Source: Lutraria lutraria
Taxonomy: Eukaryota; Mollusca; Bivalvia; Venerida; Mactridae
Assembly: GCA_964023205.1 (NCBI GenBank)
Contig: OZ026835.1
Span: 16,078,414-16,142,413 of the forward strand
Direction of reading: 5' to 3'
Length of the DNA stretch: 64,000 nt
Shown here: in pieces, positions 1 through 15,600 of the stretch
How the letters are laid out: the number at the start of each line of letters is the position of its first letter
How positions within the stretch are numbered: the stretch's first letter is position 1
Program-made: the position numbers and the translations under genes
The notes under the pieces: generated by a model
Seen by the model: only the letters and a program-made list of their open reading frames with translations
What the model was told of the DNA's origin: nothing
Database searches by the model: none

Positions 1-420
1 ATGCATTTAGGTAAAATATCTTTTTTTTTAATCACAAAATTTGGTGTTCGGAAAACATGGCACCGGGCCCCATCTTAACTTTTTCATTTCGTAATATATT
101 TTTTTAAGATTAATACTGTTGGATACCTTAAGCTCTAATTTTCATAACTGTAAACAAAATTAAATTTGAATTAGCAAAACGTTTTTTATCGCGAGTTTAA
201 TTCGACTCATATATTAATTTTTTTATAGCGCATAAAATTTGGTTCGGAAAACATGGCCCCCCATCTTATCTTTTTTATCTATTAACACATATTTTTTTAA
301 TCTACATTATTAAAAAGGTATTGTAATCTAGTTTTCATAAGTGTAAAGATATCTAAAATTGATGGAGTAAAACGCGATTTACTATGAGTTAAAGTAGACG
401 TAGAGTAATTTTACACTAGA
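1..420. repeat. Imperfect direct duplication, about 196-bp period
   Basis: Two diverged copies of an AT-rich unit lie head to tail. The block TTCGGAAAACATGG occurs at 47-60 and 243-256, each followed by a C-rich stretch and CATCTTA, then similar AT-rich text including a shared TTTTCATAA.TGTAAA stretch. No coding potential is seen. It lies upstream of the first APEX1 exon; no function is claimed. Confidence 0.5.
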
Positions 421-682
421 ATGTAGAAGGGCGCCATGTTTTATACTTCGCCGTAGTTGAACTATTCTATTTATAGTTATTAATCGAACTCGCTCTATAC
501 TGGTCCCACTACCTCTCTAAGTACGCTGTTTCTTGGAAAGGGTACCAGTAAGCCGGTTGCGTCTTGTATCTTCATTTGTGTTGTTGTAAACTATAAAGAT
601 TCTGTCTCTAATAGCGTCGCGATTTAGAGTTGCATCTAAAACATTGAATATTTCATATACTTTATCAACACAGTATTCCAAA

Positions 683-3600
683 ATGCCTCCAAAGAAAAAG
701 GTATGAGGTGATGTTACTATTTATAATATGTATTCGCGACGTGTATCGAGAAATACAAAGATTTGAGAACTGAAATTACTTATGGAAAATGTATAGTTAT
801 GCACTGCACCTTGGAGCGGAAACTAGTTTACCAATTGCATGGCGGATGTAGAAAAACATAGTCTTTTGTCAGCATCAACATTCATGACATGCGCCAAGCG
901 AGCGACGGCTATAATGGAAACATCTGATTCTGAACTTTGTGATTGTTCAATTTCCGAGAATCAGTGTATTCCGTGGCAATGCAGTGTTGTCAATATTTCA
1001 GGTTTTCTGAATCAAATCTGCTCAGGAAAGAGAGATGCTATTGAATATTGTGTTTGATTTGAAATTCTTCTTTGTTAAACAGTGCTCCAGATAGGACGCG
1101 TACATGCGTAATGATACTAATCCAGCGTTTTTCCTTTCTTTGCACGGGGCCGGTAAACGAACCCGTTCCCAATCTCTACCGGACCTGTCCCAATTTGAGC
1201 ACGGACCTGTACCAATTTGATCAATATTGCCCTTAAGGCTTTTCCCAATTTACTTTTAAAATATCAATCAAAATCATCCGAAACCACCTAAAAATCACAA
1301 TCTCCAACACAAATTTTACTGCCGATAACGGCATTTTCACGTGTACGATGTTAGATCGAATAATTCCGAGTACGAAAAAAAATAGGTAGACTGGTTTGCC
1401 GTATAATTACGATAAAACATGTGGCGCTTGGAAAGAAAACGAAACTAGTCGATTTCCCAAAAAAGAGTCAAACCGAAAGTATAAATCACGACAGTATGCA
1501 TGTAATGTTGTAAAAAACTTAAACAGAAAGTGGCTCGACTTCCAGACGTCGAACCGATTTTGACTTCATGTCTCTATTGTGCCCTGCTGAGAGTGTTAAC
1601 CGATTTTCGGGTTGAAAATGAGAAGTTACGTACTTGTTTTGTTACGTACGTGTAGTGTTAGAGCAGAACACGATCAGCAGTGCATGACAACCAGGTAGAC
1701 ATTACTCCATGCAATGCTAGGCTCTTAATCCTGACTCTTAATAATATTTATGAGAAAATTGATGAATGTAACATGATGTGAACTTTTCACAGGCATACAT
1801 GATACACAAGCGAAACAAGAGTGTTAGATACTCATGTTTTTTGAGGGACTGACATTGGACCAAATTTGACCTCATGTCCCTTGACTAAAAAGAATGTTTA
1901 TCCTCCTAAACCCCCTACAGTAGAATTTTATGGTCTTTTTTTTGATACATAAGACCAATAAAGTAGGCGAGCTCTTTGTTTGCAATCAACAAGGTTATAA
2001 CCTATTGATTATCAAATGTAGGGAGTAGATATGTATGCTGTTTTTCCCTTTTCTAAGGCCCCGCCACCTTTTCTCTCAAGGTAGGCCCAGAAGTGTACTT
2101 CTAAAGTTCTTTCATGTGAACATGCTGTATAAATACATCACTATGATGACTTTGACTTTTTTACTTATCAATAAAATTAATGTGATCCAATGTTATTTTC
2201 ACATTTTTATGTGCATAAACATATGTAACAAGATCATAAAGGTAACCTAGATTATAAAACTTATTAAAAGACAGCAGAATTATTCATGTGACCTACTAAA
2301 ACTGTAATTTATTCACCTTATATAAAATTCCCAATTTGCCTTATTTCGCGACATGAAATTCCCAATTTGGCACTTTTCATGAAGCGAAAATTCCCAATTT
2401 GATCGGTACTGGACCCGTTCCCAATGAGGCGAAAAAAAACGCTGTAATCACGTGTATTTTTCATTAGAAAAAACCCATTGCTAAAAAATCTTGTACATAC
2501 AAGTACATATTAAACCATCTGCTTACGTATTTTGTTGTTATTAAACGCTGCTTTTTTCCCAGTCGTCGGGAATATGAATTGAGTAACACTAACAGTAATA
2601 TGATTTAGTAAGTCCAATCAGCGACTGATTCTATTAATTGTGTAGACTAATCTTCATACCGTGATTTCGGAGCAGAAAAATGCGTATTTTACATAAAACC
2701 AGTCCATCTTAATTTCGCTTCAAAACCTATCTATCTATCTTCCTTTAATGCCAAACCCCTCACGGGGACGTAGGCATGACGCGCGTTTCTGCACAAATGA
2801 AAGTTACGCAGTCAATATGTCATTGCATGGAATTTATAAAGTTACGCACATTCCGTTTATAATGCTGAACATGTGGGAAAATTGGCATTTTTTAAAGTCT
2901 ATTTAGCTTCTACAATTCAATTGTTTTAAACATGTCTGTATATTTTCAGATAGATAGTTAAATATTTTTATGTCTCATGGCAATTCAGATTACTTCTATT
3001 TGTTGATGCAGTATTGATTTCATCATAACATCAAAACATCATAATTATTTCATTGTTAATATATATAATAAATATACTGTGATAAGCATGTTGAATTTTT
3101 TATTATCATTCTTAATTTATAATCAGCATTATCATATTTATTTATGGCAAATAGGATAATCTTTACTCATACGAAGTATTATTTTCATTTTTATCAAATT
3201 TTTACATATTTGTCTACAATGGTCTATTTATCTTACTATAACAGCAATTTCACTGTGATAAGTAATTTTATTTATTTAATATATACCTGTTCAAATAATG
3301 TGATGTCTTCCTATGTCATACAACACTATACATATCAAGGACCACAATGGAAATAAGGGTTCCTCTGAACCCTTTATTGTGTTATCCTTGACATTTAATG
3401 TTGATCTGACATGGCTGTTTTATTAATTCATGCTTACACATGTATCGATTTACTGTATTTGTATGTTTTAATATGATTGCCATGTAAATGTTCATTTTAT
3501 GTCGAAATAAATCTATCTATCTATAAAAATACATTTCTTATAAATACATACTTGTATAACATACAAACAATATTCTCCCATGTTGATCACATGACTACAC

Positions 3601-6600
3601 GACCCTGTTATTTACTGAATTGAAAAGGCGAACAATAAAAACTAAATTTGTCTCCAAAATTGGACCATAGAATGTCGACGTCCTTTTGATGTAGCCAAAT
3701 TTTCTTTGATACCAACTTCTAAAACAATTCACCGCCTTTGATTAAACCCAAATGATCAAATGAAGAAAAGACGGCAGTATGCAATCTGCGGAACAATGTT
3801 TGAAATTCCAATTGGTTATCTTGGTGTATTTATGGGGGTGTTGAAAATGGTGCAAACTAAGTGACATTTTGCACATACGTAGCAACGGACCGATTTATGA
3901 AATATATTGAGCATTTACGGATCGAGCGGTCCGAGGCGTTGAAATTCATGTGTAAATCAATTAAACACTAACATGACATAAAAAATAATGATGTCATTTG
4001 TGCCACCTTGTTTTAATAGTGAGTGGGATATGCTCTGACCTTTTTGAAACATACTGAAATGTGTGCTCTGTAATCTGCAAATTACTGATCAGTTCTTGTA
4101 TGCACAAATTTTGTTTTTACACTTATGTGTTTTATGGACTAATGATTTCTTGTTTACAATGACACATACATGTTAAAATGCAGGTAAGTAATATCAAGTA
4201 TCTAATTATGGAGTAGTAAGTGTGAAAACAGCGATAGGTAGCCATTAGTACAATGCAACTGACTTTATGCCTAAGAGTACATATGTATTGCATACAAAAA
4301 TTATCTGGAGTACTGGTTAAATTTAAGATCATGTTAAAAATAGGACAAAAATCATAGCATATTATATTATACATTGTTATTTTTCATGACTGTTTTTGAA
4401 ATATTTCAGGCTGTAAAAGAATCTCCAAAGAAAAATGAGGATGTTTCATCATCGGTAAGTGAAAATTGAGGCAAACATTTTTTTATACCCATGCTGTGAT
4501 TAAAATATTTGTAATCTCGCGCCTCGTATTTCCACGGTATCCATATATCCACGGTACATCATATTTACGGTATAAACAGAAGATGTGCCTCCTGTAGGTC
4601 ACCTACATACACAAAGAGGCTACTTTCGTTTTGTTCTTACAGTTTTGGCAATAGCTTTTTCCGTATCATGGTTTTTACAAAAAAGTCAAAGGATTATAAT
4701 TTTTTATGAATGTTTTACGATTGATAAATACAGGTCGTCTGTTTGCGCTAACCCATGACGTCACTCAAATATTGATTGTAGGGCTGTGGAGAGTATCCGA
4801 GTACTCGGGTGATCACGAATCAAGTAGAAAAATTGAGTATAATATAATAAATTGTCATTTCTGAGATTCGTGGTTTGCGATCTTGTTTTCTAATATAAAG
4901 TGCATTCCTTGTTCTCTGAATATATATTGTCTCATCATAGACTACTTTGTTTGCCAAGAAGTCCAATCGGATCTTTAAATACTGGGTCACAGGCTCAAAC
5001 CAGAAATTGATGCTGGTAAATGCATTCATTACTAAATAAACTAACTTAATAATTTAGCTGTCTTCAGAACTGCAATGTTGAAGTTTTTGATGGGTTACTT
5101 GATAACAAAAGATTCGTGATTCAACTTGTGGATCGCAAGTGTTGAATCCTGGATAGGATCGGATCGCCACTTACCCAACGATCCACAGCCCTAATTGATT
5201 GACAGTTAAAGGTACTTTATCTTATTCAATTGTTTTAGCAATAATTATGGGGCTAGTCATGAAGTGGTTACCGCAGAAATATGAGAATGCATGTACCTTT
5301 AAAATATGGATGCTGCCGTCAGTCAATCCAGAAATTTAGAACATTCAAACATGTGTGAGAAAAATAAGATTATTCTAAAACATGCCATGATAAATAAAAA
5401 GAGTGAAATATCAATTGATTAATGCAAGGTAAGTTCTTTTATTTGTGTTTTCTTTAGTTTTAATGATAAGTACTGAGGAAATATGAGGCGCCGGTATATA
5501 CAAAAAATACAGTGAACACTCATAGGCTATGACTGGCAAAGTGAGTTCAAGGGGAGTTCTAAGGGTTCTCAATAGCAACCTGCTTAGAAACAAGTTTTTG
5601 CTGTTTAGAAATCTTAAAATGCTAAAATATTGCTGGACAAATGCCTGGACCCCCAGCAGGCCTGTTAGTCTAGCATGTGTGTCAGATTATGTCCATAGAA
5701 TGAAAATCTATGTGTACTGTCAACTTTTGATCCCACTGCACTCTAAATTTATTGGAAAAAAATGTTTGCAAGTATTTGTGGGGCTTAAATTTTCATGTAT
5801 CTGATTATGAATACCCGCCAGCCCGGTTAAATTTGACTGAAGATATTACATCCTATTTAAATTGTCTGAATCATGTGGGGCAACTTGGTAGTAGCTTGCG
5901 AATAGAATGTGGTTAAGGCCTAAATGAAAGGGAAGCTGAAACTTCACAGAAGTGATCAGTAGTAAGCCTTGTTGTGTGTGCTTAAAGCATTTTTCATTTG
6001 TATTAATTGTCAGTGAGTCATAGCCCTTTGTTTTTTATACAGTTTTTACAATATGCAAATTTGGCCGGACTATTTCTCATTAACTACCTACAGGAATTCA
6101 ATGAAACTTCACAGAAGTAATTAGTAGTTAGCTTAGTTATGCATGCATTAAGCTTGTCATGTTAGATTAATTTTTTTATACTGTGTATACCATATCTCAG
6201 CAACTACACATAGGAATTCAATGAAACTTCACGGAAGATATAAAAAGTAAGCCAATTTGTGCATGCAATCACCAGGTTTTTGTTTGGATTAATTTTCACT
6301 GAGTTATAACCCTTTGTTTTATACAATAGGTAAATTTTTGTCCAAACTATTTCACAGCAACTACATGCAGGAATTCAGTGAAACAAGTTGTTCATGGCTA
6401 CAATAGGTTTTGTCCAAGTAAATCTTAATGAGTTATGATCCTTTGTTATTTTTATATAATGAATATTTAGAAATTGGTCAGGATACTTCTAAGCAACAAT
6501 CTGCAGGTATTAAAAAATGAAAATGTGTTATATTTCCCTTTGTAAAATGTAACAATAACTGTGTCAAGGCAGCACCTGGGGGTATTCATCACCTTTAAAT

Positions 6601-9600
6601 AGTGATAGTTCTAGTTTTGTTTAGGTTCAGTTGTCCTGATGGAAATGTACTATCCCTGGGCTTCAGAGCTAATGGATTAGCACGAAGACTGCATCTGTTA
6701 TATTGTGTCCTCATTGAAGTTCCCTCAGTAAAACTGTAATATTTTTTTTGCAGACTGAAAGCCCAAAGAAGGGAAAGAAATCAAAATCTAAAAATGATGA
6801 TGGACCTGTAAGTATTTATTTAAATAGAAGACAGTCTTGACTCTTTTTAACCATAAGTTTTACTGTCTGACAGACGTGTCTGTGACGAAAGCCACTTACC
6901 CGATGACTTGGATAATTACAAAATGGTAAATTTTCACATTTACTGTATATCAAATAAGATTATGATCTGAGACAACCATTTCGTAAAGATTAAAGTCTGT
7001 AGTATGGACCCTGGTCTATTAAATCTTAATAAAGTTTCCTTTCAAAAAGGAAAGGCTTGGCTGATAAAAGTTCTGATACCATTACTAAATTGGTCCATTT
7101 CATCTTGTTGACCATTTTAGTTATGGAATTGTCCTCTTTCAAAGTCAACAGGTAGTCTGAAACATCGGCAGAATATATGATACCTTTCGCCCGTTGAAGG
7201 TATATTTTTGGTCATGTTGATAGATTTTACTATAATTCATCGGTCTGTACTCAAGTTTTATGGAAAAATGTGCGTTAAATAGGAAAACAAACGCGACTCA
7301 GTTTGAGTCGTTTACCTGTAAGCTTTTAAAGAACAAGTGGGCTTGACGATGAACTGCATTGTAATGCGTATACGTATCATCGTCAAAGACACATACAAAA
7401 ATTGGGGGGGGGGAGCTAGCAGGGCACCACTAGAAGTACTAGAATGCATAAATAGAGGGCACTGCCTCGGAATTCATTTACTAACTAACAATCTAACATC
7501 GAACAAGCACATAGATAAAACATGCTATAAAGCATACAGGACACTTGGATTACTTATATATAACTTTGTTCATGTTGGGAAGAGAACAATGCCATAAAAA
7601 AGAAATCTCTAGACCCCTGCGCCGCGGTGTAAAATTGGCTGTACTAAATTTTTTCCTAAGATCTATTGATTATATTCAGGTAATAAATAAATATACATAC
7701 CGGTAATGAAAAAAACGTTCTGACCTGTTCCAAACCACCTCGTAAATAACAAGAATTGGCGGAAAAATTGCATCAGAGACAGCGTTTCGCAAGTTAAATT
7801 ATAGTAGGGGTGTATTTCATTAAATTGACTAATCATCCGCTTATTACTTTCAGCAATTATATTGATAATTAAACAAAAAGCTAGTAAAGTAAAAAAATTC
7901 AGACTGTGTTAAAATATATTATCTTTTCGTGTCATAACGGTTGATGGAACAAGCTGATTTATAGTGAAACACCCCGATTTCACAATGGACTCGCAAATGT
8001 GTACATCAAGATCGAGTGACAAAATTATTGGCGGCAATTGTGTTTCGCAGGTTACATTATAATAGGGGCTTCCTTAAATTCTCTTGAACAATCCTCTGCT
8101 AAAATGTCTTTCAGTAACGATTAAAATAATTGATTTAAACATATTGTACATAGTAACAGAAAAAAATTCTTGACAGTTTTAAAATGTGTACTTTACGCAT
8201 GTAATTAATGTTAATAGAACAAACCGATCTATAGTGAAACACCCTGATTTCATAATAGACTAGTACAGTGAAGTTGGTACACTCAAGTCACGTGATACCG
8301 ATTCACACAGTTAGCGTAAACCAATCACCGGACTGTTAACATATAACTCTCAACCAATTTTTGTGCACTTGTACCCAGCTTTCGTATTGCATCTACCAGC
8401 ATCTAGGGAACAAATGTAACAGAAAACAATATATAGGCCAAAAAGGCTTCAAGATATTTAGTAGAACCAATCAGATTGGTCACAAGTTTACAAGTGTCTT
8501 ACAAGTTTATTGTTTCACCTCAGCATAGTACAATAATGAAAAGGGATGTTATGGGATAACAATACTAAGTCTTCTGGTCTGAAAAAGGCTTAAGTTGATG
8601 CTGATTAAATCTATTTTTGTAAGACCATTATATCTTAGTTTGAACTTATTTATTTTACATTCATTGTAGAGCAAGTTCTTACAACTTATATTTACTACTC
8701 CCTGGGTTCTGACCAGTAGTTGCGTCGAAAAAAGGGATTGTGAAAGTTCTGGTCAAATTCTGCCACTGACTGGATTGAACCCCACAACCTCTAGGTTAGG
8801 AGGAGTCTACCCCTAACACTACTGCTCCTAACCTTTTTAGCCATCATTGTATTTTTTCAATCAACAGTAATTTTAGAGTTAAATGTGATTTTGTTTTACC
8901 GTACAACACATTTTGAAAGCAATACATACATGAGAATTGGTTTTTCCCTGTTTAAACATGGAAATAAGTGATTATCTGAAGAAAATAAGCATAGAGACTT
9001 ATATTTTTCTTTATCATGCTTAGATTAATATGGATTCTTTTGTGCCTTTTTACCATGAGTTTTCTCCATATTAATCTTCCTTTTCTTTAATCTTTGAAAA
9101 ATTGGCTTCTCATGTAAACTTCAGTGCATATTTAAAGCGAAGAAAACTCAAAAGATTATCATTGTTATTGAAATATCTTTCAATAAATAATTTTTTCTAT
9201 CATAGAAATCTTTACATAAATCATGAAAGTTATCAGTCTGCCTACACTATTAAGATAATCATTTTGGACATTATGAGTTTATACCCTTTATGCCTTGATT
9301 AACATATCTTTAAGACCTTAAGAGTAAACCATATGTGAAACATTATAATAAATATTATGCTTTTAGTTGAAAAAAAATCTTTAATTAAAGCCTGGTCAAC
9401 AAGATTATAAGTATCACTTCATATTTATTACTATTCCTCTAAATGATAAATAAAACTAATCTGCTTAATAATTATGTTATCTTCTCAGATAAAATGGTCA
9501 GATAATTAAACTCATAAGTAAACCTATTTTATTTATCTTTCCTCTCTTTATAAATAGTTAATATCATATGAATGATAATTGTAGAGATTTGGTTGCATAC

Positions 9601-12600
9601 ATGTTAAATTCATCTCTCACAAACGATCTAAATCATGGCAGGATTTTATAGCTTGTGTTTTATGTGGATGTTATCTGCTGCATGTTGTGCTAGTATTGAC
9701 GGTCAAGAGCTTTTAATAACCACTTGTCCATCAACAAAGTCGGTGAAGAGTGGAATAAATGTTGCCTTCCTGACAGTAGACACTGCAAATGTTAATAGCA
9801 GTGTGATTCTAAAACTTATTTCATCAGAATGTTATGGTTGTGGTCTGCAGGATGCGTCACATATTCCTGCAGATAACTCTAACTGCTCGGTGATATTAGA
9901 TACACGCTGGCCTATGTATATGGCAGTTACAAACAAATCCAATGTTGACATGTTTGATGAAAGTTGTTCAGAGAGTGTGTATAGATTTAAGGAGAATGGA
10001 AACTATCTTCTGAGTGTTGTAGAAAGGAACAATAAAGTTTTATGTAATGGCCCACATCTGATGAACGACCCGAAAGATAGTAATATTGCAGTTTATGCTA
10101 CCCTTGGGATATTAGTTGGTGTGGCGCTTGTTTGGATTATTGTGGTCAAGGTTGTAGCTAGAACAAATGCCGTCGCTGAAGATGATTACAGTGAGCATAC
10201 ACTGGGTCCTCAAAGAAATTTTGTGGAACCAGATTCTCAGAAAAAAGAAAGACTGAAGTCATTGGACACATTTCGTGGTATATCATTAGTAATAATGATG
10301 TTTGTGAATTATGGAGGAGCAGATTATTGGTATTTTAGTCATTCAAAATGGAATGGACTCACTGTGGCGGACCTGGTGTTCCCATGGTTTATTTGGATTA
10401 TGGGAACAGCTATGAGTTTCTCATTTAATTCATTAGCTAAGCAGAATATTGGAAAGGGAAAAATATTTCAGAAGATCATTGGCAGAAGTATCTTGCTGTT
10501 CCTCTTAGGGTTTTTGGTCAGTTCTAGTAGCAACAAAAATTTCAAAAAGTGGCGTCTACTTGGGGTCCTGCAGCGCTTCTCACTGACATATATACTCACT
10601 GCATCTATTCATTTATGTTTTATGATCAGTAAAAGAGTTCCCATCGGGATTATTTTTGGAAAATGGAAATATGTCCGTGATATCACAGACTACTGGGGTG
10701 AATGGGTGATTCAGATGTCCCTTGTTGTGGTTCATACATGCCTTACGTTTCTTTTGCCGGTACCTGGCTGTCCTACTGGATACCTAGGTCCAGGGGGTCT
10801 GGCTGATAAAGGGAACTATAGTAACTGCACTGGTGGAGCATCTGGTTATATTGACAGAAAAGTCATTGGTGATCACTTAATGTATAAACATCCAACATGT
10901 GCTGAAATCTACAAAACAACTGTACCATACGAGCCAGAGGGGATTCTGGGTATTCTGACGTCTACCTTCCTTTGCTTTCTTGGACTACAAGCGGGGAAAA
11001 TACTATTGACATACCCAACTCCCACTGCCCGAGTGAAGAGATTCCTGATTTGGTCTGTCATTTCAGGCAGTCTATCGCTTCTTTTGTGTAAAGCCAGCAA
11101 AAATGATGGATGGATTCCGATCAACAAGAACTTATGGTCACTTTCATACGTCCTAGCTATGGCTTCAATGGCATTTATACTGCTTACAGTGTGTTACTTA
11201 GCAACAGATGTATTTAAAGTCTGGACTGGTGCACCATTTTATTATCCTGGAATGAATTCTATTGTGGTGTATGTCTGTCACGAGATTTTCAGTGGACCAT
11301 TTCGAAGGTTTTGGGTGATTGAGCCACACTCGCATGCTGTGTTTATGCTCATCAATATCTGGGATATCTCTGTGTGGATTGTGTTATCAATATATTTGTA
11401 TCACAAACAAATATTCATATCAGTTTAATAACACTTTGCAGATTCATCATACACATGTACTTCATTCACTCTGTTGAGAACGTGACTCTGTTTTAAGGTC
11501 AATTCGGGTGATTATGAACTGTTATGATTTTTGTTAGAATAATTATCATTTAATGTGAAAACTTAGGTGTTAGTTTTCTTCTTTAGGACATTGTGTTTGT
11601 CTTATAACTCTTAACTGTAATTCTCACAATAGTTGCGTTCTGTTGTATTTTGAATTTGTATGTATGCCAGTGTTTGTACATGAAATAGAATGCATGATTA
11701 ACCATTAAGTGATACTTAGTTTTTTCTTATTACTTTATAATGAACGCACCTGTAAACATACACAACTTGATGATATGTGTGTGTGCAGTTTGAATGCTAA
11801 TACTGTTTGCTGTACCAGTTAGTTTGTTGAATTATTTCTCACTAATGCAGTGAGCTTGTGGTGCACAATATTTTGAGGAATCAACTACTGGTAATCAGAT
11901 TTTTGCATTCATTATGACATTTAGTGTTAAGTGAGTATTTTGTTTCAATTTTGTCTCAGTATGTCTTTTTATCAGTTCATAAACAGGTTGATATCCCAGC
12001 AGTAGTAGAGACATGATGTTAACTAATTTTATTTATGTGACAGATTGCAAGTCAAAATTTTGTCCAGGTCTTCAAAACCACTAATTTACATACCAATGTT
12101 GTCAAACATTTCCTGATAGAAACCAAACTTATTGTTAGTTGTTTCTTTAGTCCAGGATGAACCCAATAAACTGTTTGGTATAAGAACCCTTAATTTGTAA
12201 TCAGATATCGAATTTTAATCGGATGATCTTATTTCTTTTTCACTTGGGTTTAATGTCACACAAAGAGCTAGGGTCTTTTTTTTGACAACTTTTCCAGGTT
12301 CAGTGATGGAGGAAGATCTGAGGCATACACTTGGGTAGAACAAACTTCCATGAGCCAGCTGGACACCTTCCTTGCATGTAAAAATTGTCAGGTTCAGATG
12401 GGATTCAAACTCATGGTGGTTAGGGGCTAGTTATTTCTAGTCAGAGACTATAACCACTCTACCATTTTGTCAAAAATGTATTCCTTAAGACACGCATTGT
12501 ACTTTTTATGTTGTTTTCAGCCAGCTAAGAAATCAAAGGCTGACAAAACTGAGGCTAAAACCAAGTTGAGAAAAGAAGCATCATTGACTGATGGTATGGA

Positions 12601-15600
12601 CTTTTCACATGACTGTCAAACCAAAGATGGTCGTAAACCAAACTGGAAAATTGCATCCTGGAACATCAACGGAATTCGTGCTTGGATGGATGTGAGTTTA
12701 ACTAGTTTAAATACTTCTTATGTCACACCTGTGAACAAACCTTGGGAAATACAAAATGTGCCTTTATTTGGAGGTAGTTTTGTTTTTTATTTTAAGTGAT
12801 GGTTTTAAAAGAATAGCCTTTATACATAGGATTACCTTTATTCAGTGACTGCTATCACAGGTTTAACTCTATCTATCATAACTGCTATCTGTATGAAGTA
12901 TACCTTGGTTGTTTCTCTAAGTATGGTTTCATCTTAGTTGTGTCTTTAATCCTGCTCATTGTGTTATGAATCAACTCACTGAGACTGATCTCTGTCCCTG
13001 GAAATCTACATACTAAGTAGCTTATTAGTAGTCATGGCTTTATCCACTTAAAGCACTGCTTCAGATTTCATGTTTATTTCCTTATAAAGTAATTATCAAC
13101 TTTTTTTCATTCAAATACTTACTAGGTGAAAGTTATTTTATATTAAAATCTTTTATCAGCCATTGAACTAAATGTTGCATATACTCAATGTTGTAGCATT
13201 ACTCACTTGTTAAGAATTGCATATTACTCAAATTGAATGTCACTTTTCTAGGACTTGAGGTAGTTTTTGATATATTTTTAGGAGTGTCTGTCACTAAATT
13301 AAATCCAATTTATTTACAGAAAGGAGGTTTGTCATATATTAAAGATGAGAATCCCGACATATTGTGTGTACAGGAAACTAAATGTGCTGAAGCTGATCTA
13401 CCTGCTGATGTTAAAGTTGAAGGTTACCATGACTACTGGTCATCAGCAGAACAAGCTGGATATGCTGGTACAGGGATCTACAGTAAGAAGGAACCAATCA
13501 ATGTTACATATGGTTTAGGTATGTTTCCACTTGTATTCATAACCACTGTGTATTAATTTGAATCCTTAATACAAAATTTGGAAGACTGTGTCTCCTGTTT
13601 AAAAGATCTTCAAATAACTGTCAAACCTGTGGTAAAGGTGTCATTGAAGGCAACAATTTGACTTTCCTAAGGGTGGCCTTTGTTCACATGTTTGACTATA
13701 GATGATTTAACTAACTTTAACTGATTAAATTGCAATTCTGTTTAATTTGGCAATAATGGAGACTTGTCAGGAATTTGGCATATTTTTTGGGCATATTTTC
13801 TGAAGTGCTGTAAGTTTCTTAATTTTTATTATGCCTGTATATTCTGTTGTTATTATACTTTTGTGTCTTTGATATACACTTTTCAAAACCCTTGGTTTCA
13901 TATTACAGGTATTGCTAAACATGACTCTGAAGGAAGAGTGATCACAGCTGAATACGAGTCATTTTATTTAGTGACAAGTTGTATGTATTTACTGGCTTTC
14001 TTCTTGTACTTTTTTTTCTGTCACTGTATTCAATTAGCATATCTGTATTCCAATCAAGATTACAAAAATCTCGTATAAATTAGTCTGTTGTTGAGTGTTA
14101 TATCTTGGATTAGGATAAAATGTCTAAGTATAAGAAACACTAAAACGTTAACAAAAGCAAGACATGTTTGCAATTATATGAAAAATCAAACTTTACATGT
14201 ATTTATTTTAAAACCGCAACTTGGTAATCATTGATGTATTTATCAATTAAGAGGATTACAATTTTATCTGACATATTTTAGATGTACCAAACTCAGGACG
14301 TGGGTTACCACGGTTACCATATAGAAGTAAGGAGTGGGATGTTGACTACAGGAATTATCTTAATGATCTCAACAAGAAGAAACCAGTGATTATGTGTGGA
14401 GATCTTAATGTGGCTCATTTAGATATAGGTAAATAATTGGTTCTGATCAAATTTCTACAGTCATTTACGGGTCAGAATGTGATTTTGTTACATTAATGTT
14501 TTTGATGAAACTATAATTATATGTATCTAAAATGAATATTTAAGACAACTTCAGGATTTGTTTAAACTGGCTCTTAAGAACCTTACTCAGAATTTTTTTT
14601 TGTAATTTCCATTTTTGTCCTAAATTAGAATGAAAATGAAGGGAGCTTACTCTATTTCAAGTACTTGTTCAAAATATATACAAGTGTATCAATGTATCAC
14701 TGTTCAAAACCAGTTAATTAAATTTTCATTTCTGATTGAATTATGCCAAATTTTCCTTTTATCTGTACTATAGATTTCAGTTATTATTTATACTAGATCT
14801 GGCTAATCCTAAGACTAACAAGAAGACAGCAGGATTTACTGCTGAAGAAAGACAAGGATTTACTGACTTACTTGCTGAAGGATATATAGATTCTTACAGA
14901 GAACTTTATCCTGAGACTGAAGGTGCCTATTCATTTTGGACATACATGGGAAATGCTAGAGCCAAGAATGTTGGATGGTAAATATCATTGATAAGTTATT
15001 CTTTTCTTACATATTTATATCAATGTGTTTTCAAGATGATATTCCTCTTTAATTAAGAGTTAGGTGATACAGGTGTGTCAAGATATAATATGTAAATGAT
15101 ACACAACTCCCTGGGTAAGGTACCTATTATAAATAATTTATGATGCATGTAGACTACTCATAGAGATTACAGGGGTGTGATTTTCAGTGGATTTCTGCGG
15201 TATTGGTTGTGATTTGACCCACTGGGGTCCCACACAGACTCAAGACCCCAGCTCAATGAAGTTGTTTTTCCACTTTTTTGCAATCCCGCTAATCACACCC
15301 CTGGGTTAGTACTCATTTCCAATGCTTCAGTAGTTATATTTAATATCTTAATTTATTCAGGCATTTAGCATGAAATCAATTTGTTTGTTTGTTTGAGTTT
15401 TACGCCCCTTTTCAACAGTCATAGTCATTTGAGGTGGACAGTTCACCTTACTATCGTTCCAGGAAAGAATCAGTACTAGACTCCCATCCTCCATAAGCAA
15501 CTGCCTACTTTCTCACATAAAGAGAATGAATTACATACAAATCTTTCACATGTTATGTTTATTTATAGGAGGCTGGATTATTTCGTGTTGTCAGAGAAAC

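Noticed and set aside
9102..9302. Small frame upstream of the HGSNAT-like ORF as an extra 5' exon
   Set aside because: No in-frame join or motif; the HGSNAT-like ORF already starts with a good signal peptide.
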